A stretch of DNA of 28,455 bases from Opitutia bacterium. Its GTDB lineage: Bacteria > Verrucomicrobiota > Verrucomicrobiae > Opitutales > Opitutaceae. Position numbers and translations under genes: made by a program. Under the pieces are notes generated by a model. The model saw only the letters and a program-made list of their open reading frames with translations, searched no databases and was not told where the DNA came from. Shown piece by piece: positions 1-6,584 of the stretch. Numbering within the stretch: position 1 is the stretch's first letter; every line of letters starts with the position of its first letter. The DNA lies in contig CANEVO010000052.1 in the NCBI GenBank assembly GCA_947442255.1, positions 1 to 28,455 on the forward strand. The letters run 5' to 3'.

Positions 1-470
1 AAAACTACCGCATCATCGCCGTCGAGCCCGCGTCGTGCCCGTCGCTCACCCAGGGCGAGCTGCGCTACGATTTCGGCGACACCGCGGAAACCACGCCGCT
101 CATGATGATGCACACGCTCGGCCACACCTTCATGCCGCCGAGCATCCACACCGGCGGCCTCCGCTACCACGGCATGGCCCCGATGGTGAGCCACTGCAAA
201 AAGCTCGGCCTGATCGACGCCGTCGCCGTGCCGCAATTGAAGGTGTTCCAGTCCGCCGTCCAGTTCGCCCGTACCAAGGGCATCGTGCCCGCACCCGAGT
301 CGTCGCACGCCATCGCGGTGGCAATCGACGAGGCGATCAAGTGCCGGGACGAAAACCGCAAGAAGGTCATCGTCTTCAATCTCAGCGGCAACGGCCTGCT
401 CGACCTCGCCGCCTACGACACCTACCTGTCAGGTAACATGCACGAGACCGACACCGGGGAAGCCGACTGA
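1..470 (+). CDS. trpB: Tryptophan synthase beta chain, TrpB2 type (3' end only)
   Basis: C-terminal part of a PLP enzyme that condenses indole with serine to give tryptophan; the 5' end lies outside the window. The frame is open from base 3 and ends with TGA at 468-470. The visible 155 or so residues contain [20 protein letters not shown] and an E-S-S-H-A segment. They end with [10 protein letters not shown], which corresponds to the phosphate/PLP-binding stretch of the TrpB2 subfamily. The HTGGLRYHG block is typical of TrpB2 rather than of the classical TrpA-partnered TrpB1. TrpB2 proteins often act without TrpA as stand-alone indole-salvage enzymes, so a lone gene would fit, but upstream neighbours cannot be seen. 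It converges on the nitrilase-family gene with a 36-base gap. Confidence 0.85.
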   Translation, partial: NYRIIAVEPASCPSLTQGELRYDFGDTAETTPLMMMHTLGHTFMPPSIHTGGLRYHGMAPMVSHCKKLGLIDAVAVPQLKVFQSAVQFARTKGIVPAPESSHAIAVAIDEAIKCRDENRKKVIVFNLSGNGLLDLAAYDTYLSGNMHETDTGEAD

Positions 471-500
471 CGCAGGCGGCGGCGCGGCGCTCCGCCCGCG
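471..500. terminator. Hairpin in the convergent trpB/nitrilase gap
   Basis: Bases 471-479 pair with 492-500 (9 bp with one A-C mismatch) around a 12-base loop. It fills most of the 36-base gap between two convergent stop codons, so a two-way terminator is a reasonable reading. There is no T-tract on either side, so rho-independent activity is uncertain. Confidence 0.3.
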
Positions 501-506
501 GATCCG

Positions 507-1388
507 TCACTCCGCCCCAAGCTTCGCGGCCCGCTTCGCCTGCCGACGCACGGTCCGCACCATCTCGCGCCAGTGCGGCGCCAGGAAACGCGGATGCTCG
601 AGGCTTTCCAGGGCGTACTTGCCCGTGGCCTGGCGCAAATCGAGATCGCCCACGAGGACGACCTCGTCGCGGTGATTCGCCAACCGCAGAACCTTGCCGT
701 CGGGCGCCACGATCTTCGAATCGCCCGCCGACCACCTGCCGCCGTGCTGGCAGCCAGCGGAGTTGGCGAAGACGTAGTAGATCGCGTTTTCGAACGCCCG
801 CACCGCGATGCCGTCTTTGCCCCCGCGCTTGCGGCGCGAGACCGCGAGCGAGTCGAGCCCCGCGTTGGGATGAAACAGCACCCGGGCTCCGGCCATCACG
901 GCCAGCCGCACCAATTCCGGATAACGCCGCTCGTGGCAAATGATCGCGGTCGCCGGCACGCCATCGAGTTCGAATAAAGCGATGGCGTTGCCCGGCGTGA
1001 AGAACCGCCGGTCATCCGGCGTCAGCTGGCACTTGGCGTAGCACTGCACGACCCGGCCCGCCCGGTCGAACACGACGAGGCAATTGCGCCAGCGCCCGCC
1101 CCGAAAAACCGGGGAGCCCACGAGGAGATTGATCCGATGCCGCGCCGCGAGGTCCGCCACCGTCCGCAGGGCCGCCCGGATTTCCGCCGGCCGCAGCGTG
1201 GCGAACTCACCGCCATACCCGGTGATGGCGCACTCTGGAAACAAGACGACATCGGCCGCGCGGTGCGCGGCGCGCCGGACCGCCCGTTCGATTTTCCGGA
1301 GATTCTCCGCGATCGTCGCGCCAAACGTCATCTGCACCGCAGCCACTCTCCAGCGGACCGGCGAAAGCGAAACGGTTTTTCGGCGCAT
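507..1388 (-). CDS. Carbon-nitrogen hydrolase (nitrilase superfamily)
   Basis: Predicted 293-residue cytoplasmic amidase of the nitrilase superfamily, which hydrolyses C-N bonds in amides or carbamoyl compounds; the substrate cannot be told from sequence. The catalytic triad is visible: Glu52 in FPECAITGYG, Lys119 in CYAKCQLTPDD and Cys151 in IICHERRYPE. Length fits the family (about 260-300). The frame is open further upstream, but that part overlaps the oxidoreductase gene in another frame. The ATG at 1388 lies 20 bases after that gene's stop, so it is the natural start and makes this the last gene of the 5033-507 operon. No Shine-Dalgarno sequence is seen. The first dozen residues (MRRKTVSLSPVRW) precede the usual family start, so initiation slightly downstream is possible. 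Confidence 0.85.
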   Translation of the reverse strand: MRRKTVSLSPVRWRVAAVQMTFGATIAENLRKIERAVRRAAHRAADVVLFPECAITGYGGEFATLRPAEIRAALRTVADLAARHRINLLVGSPVFRGGRWRNCLVVFDRAGRVVQCYAKCQLTPDDRRFFTPGNAIALFELDGVPATAIICHERRYPELVRLAVMAGARVLFHPNAGLDSLAVSRRKRGGKDGIAVRAFENAIYYVFANSAGCQHGGRWSAGDSKIVAPDGKVLRLANHRDEVVLVGDLDLRQATGKYALESLEHPRFLAPHWREMVRTVRRQAKRAAKLGAE

Positions 1389-1408
1389 AACCGGTCGGGC
1401 GGCGTGGT

Positions 1409-2563
1409 TCAAACTGCCAGCGGATGGGCCCGATTTTTCAAGGGAAACTCGACCTGGCTCCGCGAGAGCCCGGCGGCGAAGACCGCATGAATCATCTCCA
1501 GCGACTTCATCGCCGCGCGCCCGCCGCACACCGGCTCCCGCTTTTCGGCGATAGCGGCCAGCCAGTCGTCGACCACGCGCCCGTTCGCCACGTTCAACGC
1601 ATCCGCGGCGGAAAGCGCCTTCGCTGCCGGAGTCATTTCCAACGGTCGCCATTGATCGCCCTCGCGCAAAAAAATCTTCGGCGAAAAGTCGTTCAGGAAC
1701 CGCGCCGTGCCGCGGCTGCCGATCAACTCCATCCCCATGGGGCCGTCCGCCGCCGCGCGACCAGCCCGGCTCGTGTAACGCACGGTGACGCCGCTTTTGA
1801 GCGTGAAGGTCGCGTCGACGTCGTCGCCCACGACCGGGCCGATGTCCTCCGTCGGGGCGCGCACGTCCGCCGGCCCGATCTCGCGGCCGCCCTGCAAAAT
1901 GCGGGCGCGACACGACTGCGGGTCACCGGCGAAAAACCGCACGAGGTCGAACTGGTGAGTGCCGAGCACCACCATGTCCTCGCCGCCGCCGCGCCGGTCC
2001 TGTTTGCCGTGCACGCGAATCTCGCGCAGATCGCCGATCAGGCCGTCGTCCAACCGCCGCTTGATTTGCAGGGTGCCCGGCACCAGCCGCGTCTGGTGGG
2101 CAACCGCGATTCTCCGTCCGGCACGATCAGCCAGCCGCAACAAGTCGTCGGCCTCGGCCAGCGTGCGCGTGAATGGCTTTTCGCAATAGACATGCGCCCC
2201 GACCGCCAGCGCCGCGCTGACCATCGCGTGGTGCTGATCGGTCCAGCGCGGTGCGACCGACACCAGTTCCGGACGCTCGCGTTCGAGCATCTCGCGATAG
2301 TCGGCATACGCCCGGCGCGCCCCGGTGCGTTCCCGGGCCTTGGCCAGGCCCGCCGCATCAGAATCCGCCACCGCAACAAGCTCGATCCCGGAGCGGCCCG
2401 CAAAAAGCACGTCGAGGCCATGCCCGTAGTTGCCCCCGCCGGTATGACCGATGACCACCGCCTTCCGCACCGGCGTGGCCGCGGCCGCATTCAACCGCGG
2501 GTGCACTCCGGCCGCGAGTCCCGCCAGACCGATCGTGTGCTGAAGAAATTTGCGCCGCTTCAT
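1409..2563 (-). CDS. Gfo/Idh/MocA-family oxidoreductase with Tat signal
   Basis: Predicted 384-residue NAD(P)-dependent sugar or polyol dehydrogenase. The N-terminus MKRRKFLQHTIGLAGLAAG is a twin-arginine signal, so the folded enzyme, probably with cofactor, is exported. A Rossmann glycine-rich segment follows at about residues 35-50 (VVIGHTGGGNYGHG). The family signature EKP is at 128-130 (CEKPFTRTL). The C-terminal half is the alpha/beta substrate domain. The ATG at 2563 was chosen over one nine codons upstream because it starts exactly at the Tat signal. Exported members of this family are common in Verrucomicrobia and Planctomycetes, usually near carbohydrate-degradation genes. It lies 125 bases after the BNR-repeat gene and 20 bases before the nitrilase gene. 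The substrate is unknown. Confidence 0.88.
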   Translation of the reverse strand: MKRRKFLQHTIGLAGLAAGVHPRLNAAAATPVRKAVVIGHTGGGNYGHGLDVLFAGRSGIELVAVADSDAAGLAKARERTGARRAYADYREMLERERPELVSVAPRWTDQHHAMVSAALAVGAHVYCEKPFTRTLAEADDLLRLADRAGRRIAVAHQTRLVPGTLQIKRRLDDGLIGDLREIRVHGKQDRRGGGEDMVVLGTHQFDLVRFFAGDPQSCRARILQGGREIGPADVRAPTEDIGPVVGDDVDATFTLKSGVTVRYTSRAGRAAADGPMGMELIGSRGTARFLNDFSPKIFLREGDQWRPLEMTPAAKALSAADALNVANGRVVDDWLAAIAEKREPVCGGRAAMKSLEMIHAVFAAGLSRSQVEFPLKNRAHPLAV

Positions 2564-2688
2564 GCTGGGGTGGCCGGCACGACGATCCAACGTCGCACCG
2601 GAATGTCGCCAGCCAGAAGCGGCCGGTCCCAGCCGTCAAGGCGGACGGCAGCGACAAACCCCGACGGTAGCGTCCGTCCGGATTTCGC

Positions 2689-4038
2689 TCACTCGAGCGG
2701 AATCCGGTAAAGGCAGGCGTCGGAGGTCCAGTCGAGTTCGTCGCCCCGCGAGTTTTGAAACAGCCGGCTCAGGTTGAGGGCGATGCCGCCGGTCTCGCGG
2801 TCTTCCCGCGCGGAGAAGTTCGAAAGCGACAACCACGCGCTGTCGGTCGCCCCACGAGTGTCGACCACGCGCACGCTGGGTTTGAGCAGGAGACCGCTGC
2901 GGCGGTCGACTTCGCCGATGACGAAAGGATAACGCGGCCGGTTGCCGACTGGATTCTCCGGCGAAATGTTGCCCAGCCAGAAAATGCGACCGGAAGAATG
3001 GGGCACGAGTTGCGAACAGGCGCTGGGCGAGAAGAAGCTTTCACCCCCGGCATACGTCCACGGCTTGGGCTCGCTCCAGGTGCGCCCGCCATCCGCTGAC
3101 TGCGCGATCCAGCGGCGGCCGGGCAGCGCGAGCTTTTTGTCGTTCGAACCCCGCAGCACGATGATCAGGCGGCCGTCGTCGAGTGGCGCGAGCGTCGGCT
3201 CGTCCATGCCGCGCGTCGAAAGCGCCGGATCGACCTTGATGATCGAGGAGAGTTCCCACTCCAACCGTCCATCGGAGCGCCAGCGGCCCCGCAGCACGGC
3301 CGCGTCCGAGTAGGTGTAACCTCCGCCGGGATTGTAGTAGGTGCCGTCGGGGCCGAGCGGCGTGATCATGACCGGCAATAGAATCGTGCCGTCGGCCAGC
3401 GCGAGGGGCACGGAGGCGATGTCGCCCACCATCACGCAATTTTTTCCGGTGAACACACCCGGCAGCGAATGCGCCGCCGAATACCCCGGCCCGCGGTGGA
3501 TGATCTGTTCGTCGACGCTCCACGTGTGTCCGCCGTCCCCGGACACGCTGTAGCCCACGACCCACCGGCGCATGCCCTCAAGCGGATCGTCGCCAGGCAG
3601 CAGGCCTTCGATGCGAAACCGCACAAAGCGACCGGTGTGCGGATCGACCAACGCACTGCGGAGGGCACGGCGAAATTTTCCGTCCGGACGGACTTCGAGC
3701 GTGGGAATCTCGCTCTCCCCGGTCCACGTGCGACCGTTGTCCGGCGAGTGACGGAAATACGCGATGTCCACCGTATCAGACCGCGCCATGAGCTGGTGCA
3801 TCGAGATGAGTTCCAGCCCTTCGCGGCGCGTGTAGTAGGTGGCCGCGAGCACGGCCGTTCCGGCTTTGGGCGAGCGCAGGAAGAGTTCGCGCCGGATGGC
3901 GCCCGGCGGCCGCGCCGACGCGGCCACGGCCGCCCGCACCAACGCCGGGCCCGCGGCCGCTCCGAGCCCCGCGCGCCGGAGAAATGCGCGGCGGTTCAAC
4001 GCGGTCGGAGGCACCGATGTATTGGGGCCGGAGGACAC
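2689..4038 (-). CDS. BNR/Asp-box (sialidase-like) exported protein
   Basis: Predicted six-bladed beta-propeller of about 449 residues. Three Asp-box motifs (S-x-D-x-G-x-x-W) are visible: SPDNGRTW (98-105), SGDGGHTW (166-173) and SADGGRTW (314-321). The N-terminus contains NRRAFLRRAG (15-24) and an Ala-rich stretch, which is a twin-arginine signal. The open frame extends to 4212 but would overlap the amidohydrolase gene. The GTG at 4038 begins 35 bases after that gene's stop and just before the Tat motif, so I chose it; a GTG at about 4017 is also possible. The F/Y-R-I-P motif of true sialidases is not evident near the start of the mature protein, so sialidase activity is not assured. It may act on another glycan. 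Second gene of the probable operon. Confidence 0.8.
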   Translation of the reverse strand: MSSGPNTSVPPTALNRRAFLRRAGLGAAAGPALVRAAVAASARPPGAIRRELFLRSPKAGTAVLAATYYTRREGLELISMHQLMARSDTVDIAYFRHSPDNGRTWTGESEIPTLEVRPDGKFRRALRSALVDPHTGRFVRFRIEGLLPGDDPLEGMRRWVVGYSVSGDGGHTWSVDEQIIHRGPGYSAAHSLPGVFTGKNCVMVGDIASVPLALADGTILLPVMITPLGPDGTYYNPGGGYTYSDAAVLRGRWRSDGRLEWELSSIIKVDPALSTRGMDEPTLAPLDDGRLIIVLRGSNDKKLALPGRRWIAQSADGGRTWSEPKPWTYAGGESFFSPSACSQLVPHSSGRIFWLGNISPENPVGNRPRYPFVIGEVDRRSGLLLKPSVRVVDTRGATDSAWLSLSNFSAREDRETGGIALNLSRLFQNSRGDELDWTSDACLYRIPLE

Positions 4039-4073
4039 GAGAATAAGTTCAGCCGCGGCCCACCGCGCACGGC

Positions 4074-5033
4074 TCACGCGATTTTCAGGAGCTTGTGCGC
4101 ATTGCCGTAGAGGAGTTTTTTTCGGATCTCGTCGCTGGCGCAGAACTGTTTCAGGAAGCCGAGTTTCGCCGCGGCGTGGCACTGCGGCCCCCTGCCCGTC
4201 CCGCAAAAACAATCCGAACCATACATCAGTTTGTCCTGATGCCAGACAAGAAACTCCTTGGTGAAAGACGGATCGCGCACCAGCGCGCCGTTCCCGGAAC
4301 CGGCGGAGAGGTCACCGTAAAGATTCGGGTAGTCGGCGAGCCAGCGATCGGTCAACCCGCCGCGCACCACGGCGCCTTTCGGGTAAAGTCCTTCCGCCTC
4401 ATTGTGGCCCTTGCTGACATTGGCCCAGAACGACTGCGCATGGCCGATGAACTTCACCGTGGGAAATTTTTCCAGCATGCGGTGAAAGCGGGCGTAGCCG
4501 ACATTGTAGGCGCCCTCCTGAAAATGCATCAGGATCGGCACATCGTACTCGCGCGCCACTTCCGCGATCCGCTGCAGGTTCGCCGAATCGCAGGCGCCCT
4601 CGTCCTTGAGTTCGCCGATCCCGATCGCGCCCAGCTTGAGGTAGCGCTCGATCTCGCGCGGCGCGTTGGGTCGGAAAACATTTTCGTTCGCGAAGAAATG
4701 GAACCGGCCCGGATGCCGCCGGGCGAAGGCGACCACATGCGCATTGCCGGAGGCCCCGGCCGCGAGACCGCCGGTCTCGCCCGCCGGCAGCAGCACCGTC
4801 GTCTTCACGCCGGTGTTTTGTTGATGCGCCAGAATCTCCTCGTCGGGCCGCCCGCGATGCGTGCAGTGCACGTGGATGTCGATGGTGGGCAGGTCACCCG
4901 CCGCGTCCGCCGCACGAACGTGCAGCGCCAGCATGGCCGCGGCCGTGCCCGCAATGAACTCGCGCCGGCTGAAGGGCCGACGACCGCAGTCGCAGGCGGG
5001 CACGGACACGGACTCACAAGTGGGGATTTTCAT
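4074..5033 (-). CDS. Amidohydrolase family 2 protein with Tat signal
   Basis: Predicted 319-residue TIM-barrel metal-dependent hydrolase or decarboxylase-like protein (Amidohydro_2 type). The N-terminus has SRREFIAGTAAAML around Arg23-Arg24, a twin-arginine signal preceded by an unusual 20-residue Cys-containing extension. The mature part opens with the metal-binding IDIHVH (His54, His56). Later come PILMHFQEG, KFIGHAQSFW and LMYGSDCFCG, which match the conserved His, His and Asp positions of the fold. The ATG at 5033 is preferred over an in-frame TTG at 5048. It is the first gene of the operon running to 507 and follows a gene fossil by about 50 bases. The substrate is unknown; the neighbours suggest a sugar acid, lactone or related compound. 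Confidence 0.82.
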   Translation of the reverse strand: MKIPTCESVSVPACDCGRRPFSRREFIAGTAAAMLALHVRAADAAGDLPTIDIHVHCTHRGRPDEEILAHQQNTGVKTTVLLPAGETGGLAAGASGNAHVVAFARRHPGRFHFFANENVFRPNAPREIERYLKLGAIGIGELKDEGACDSANLQRIAEVAREYDVPILMHFQEGAYNVGYARFHRMLEKFPTVKFIGHAQSFWANVSKGHNEAEGLYPKGAVVRGGLTDRWLADYPNLYGDLSAGSGNGALVRDPSFTKEFLVWHQDKLMYGSDCFCGTGRGPQCHAAAKLGFLKQFCASDEIRKKLLYGNAHKLLKIA

Positions 5034-5351
5034 AGCGCGAAGGATCAAGACCGGCGAGCGGAAGGGGACCTCTCGCCGACGTTCACGGCTTCAGGCCTAG
5101 CCGGGTGGCTGCCCCGGTCAACGATTCGTCGGTCCGGGATCGTTCGGTGTCCGCTGTGCGCCGCGCATCGGCCAAACGGGTGGTGGATCGATGGGCGCTT
5201 GATCTTCATCGGTGTCTCTTCGTGAATCCATTGCCTTCCCCTCCGCTTTGATCGTGCGGGCCCGCCGCCGATCCCCTTCCCCACCCCCGGACAGAGTTCC
5301 GCGTACCCGTCCGGCTCCATCCTTCCGGACTCAAAAACACTCCTGCCCCTC
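5034..5351. other. 318-base divergent intergenic region
   Basis: This gap separates the amidohydrolase operon (leftward) from the MFS gene (rightward) and should carry both promoters. I could not pick out convincing -35/-10 pairs. An open frame runs through it on the minus strand, but its translation resembles nothing and has the composition of a random GC-rich frame. The only recognisable content is the cytochrome C-terminal fossil at 5083-5166, annotated separately. Confidence 0.6.
5083..5166 (-). pseudogene. Fossil C-terminus of a PVC-type cytochrome gene
   Basis: In one minus-strand frame this stretch reads TDESLTGAATRLGLKP followed by TGA (5133-5083). The intact cytochrome gene at 6580-9171 ends TDDALTAEATRLGLKP plus TGA, so 12 of 16 residues and the stop are identical. 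Several identical residues use different codons (Thr, Leu, Ala, Arg, Leu, Pro). This points to divergence of two real coding genes rather than a recent copy. A weaker match may continue about 11 codons upstream (RRTADTERSR), after which a stop in frame at about 5215 and no CxxCH show that the rest is gone. It lies just ahead of the amidohydrolase gene in the same direction, so it may be all that is left of the operon's former first gene. Confidence 0.6.
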
Positions 5352-6563
5352 ATGCCTTCGTCCACGAAGCTCAAGCTGCTGGTTTTCATGTTCCTTCAGT
5401 ACTACGTCTGGGGGTCGTGGTTCCCGAGCATGGGCACCTACCTGGCGCACACGCTGAAGTTCGGCGGCGCGCAGATCGGCGCCGCCTACGGCGCCTTCGC
5501 GATCGGCGCGATCATCTCGCCGTTTTTCGTCGGCATGATCGCAGACCGCTTCTTCGCGGCGGAGAAAGTGCTGGCCGTGCTTGGCGTGGCCGGCGGCGGC
5601 GCGCTGCTCGCCCTCGCGCACCTCGGGGAGTTCAATTCGTTCTACGCCGTCCTGATCGTCTACTGCGCGCTGTTTGTGCCAACGCTGGCCGTGGGCAATT
5701 CGCTCGCCATGCAGCACCTCGCCGATGTGAAGAGCGATTTTCCCCGAATCAAGATTGCCTCGGCGATCGGTTGGGTGGCGGCCAGCGTGACCGTGAGTGC
5801 GCTCAAGGCCGAGCAGTCCCCTATCCAGTTCTATCTGGCGGGCGCGGCCTCCGTCGCGTTCGGCGCCTATGCGCTGGCACTGCCGCACACGCCGCCGAAG
5901 CCCGGCCGGTCCGGTTCGCGCCTCGGCCAGTTGCTCGGGCTCGATGCCCTCGGGCTCCTGCGCAAGCGCTCTTTCGCCCTGTTCGTGGCCTGCATGTTCC
6001 TGATCTCGATTCCGCTGAAGTGCTACCACGTGATGCTATCCATTTATCTGACGGAACTGCAATGGACCAACGTCGCCGGCAAGATGGCACTGGCCCAGGT
6101 CTCCGATGTCGTGGGTCTGTTCGTGATGCCCTTCATGCTCCGGCGCTGGGGTTACAAGCTGACGATCCTCGCCGGGATTCTCGCCTGGGTGGTGCGCTAC
6201 GCCTTCCTCGCCCAGAGTCTCGATCTGCTCGCGTGGCAATCCGCGCTGGTTTACGCCGCCATCCTCCTCCACGGCATCTGCTACGATTTTCTTTTCATCG
6301 CCGGCCAGATGTACGTGAACGCCGAGGCCGACGACTCGAACCGCAGCGCCGCGCAAGGGCTGATCGCCTTCGTCCTGTGGGGCGTCGGCACGCTGGCGGG
6401 CACCCTGCTGGCGGGAAAACTCCTTGCCGCCAACCGCTACGCCGCGGCGATCGGCACACTCCACTACAACTGGTATTGGAACTGGATGATCCCGGCGATC
6501 TTCGCCGCCGGGGTGATGATCGTCTTCGGCCTGCTGTTCCGCGAACCGGCCAAAAAAACCTGA
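5352..6563 (+). CDS. MFS permease, nucleoside:H+ symporter (NupG-like) family
   Basis: 403-residue integral membrane protein with about 12 hydrophobic segments. The N-terminus KLLVFMFLQYYVWGSWFPSM resembles the NHS branch of the major facilitator superfamily (relatives of E. coli NupG/XapB), where a FLQ-aromatic-x-W-G-x-W pattern begins helix 1. The GMIADRFF segment fits the loop between helices 2 and 3. These proteins import nucleosides or, in Bacteroidetes and Verrucomicrobia, uncharacterised sugar-like compounds. Next to uronate genes, uptake of a uronide or related sugar is an inference only. Start: ATG at 5352, without a Shine-Dalgarno sequence. It is a single gene, convergent with the cytochrome gene, with only 16 bases between the two stop codons. 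Confidence 0.85.
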   Translation: MPSSTKLKLLVFMFLQYYVWGSWFPSMGTYLAHTLKFGGAQIGAAYGAFAIGAIISPFFVGMIADRFFAAEKVLAVLGVAGGGALLALAHLGEFNSFYAVLIVYCALFVPTLAVGNSLAMQHLADVKSDFPRIKIASAIGWVAASVTVSALKAEQSPIQFYLAGAASVAFGAYALALPHTPPKPGRSGSRLGQLLGLDALGLLRKRSFALFVACMFLISIPLKCYHVMLSIYLTELQWTNVAGKMALAQVSDVVGLFVMPFMLRRWGYKLTILAGILAWVVRYAFLAQSLDLLAWQSALVYAAILLHGICYDFLFIAGQMYVNAEADDSNRSAAQGLIAFVLWGVGTLAGTLLAGKLLAANRYAAAIGTLHYNWYWNWMIPAIFAAGVMIVFGLLFREPAKKT

Positions 6564-6584
6564 CGCCCTCGCGCGGGCCTCAGG
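6552..6584 (-). terminator. Intrinsic terminator spanning two convergent stop codons
   Basis: Bases 6559-6563 pair with 6580-6584, and 6565-6568 with 6575-6578, with one C-C mismatch and a six-base loop. On the minus strand the hairpin is followed by seven T's (A7 at 6552-6558). This is a standard rho-independent terminator for the cytochrome transcript. The TGA of the MFS gene (6561-6563) lies in one arm and the stop of the cytochrome gene (6580-6582) in the other. Confidence 0.6.

Noticed and set aside
2643..2679. Inverted repeat GGACGG/CCGTCC between the BNR and Gfo/Idh/MocA genes
   Set aside because: Only six perfect pairs with a long loop and no T-tract; not enough to call a terminator inside the operon.
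5045..5389. 114-codon minus-strand frame across the divergent gap
   Set aside because: No recognisable domain, overlaps the MFS start, and runs through the cytochrome fossil in a different frame from the matching one.
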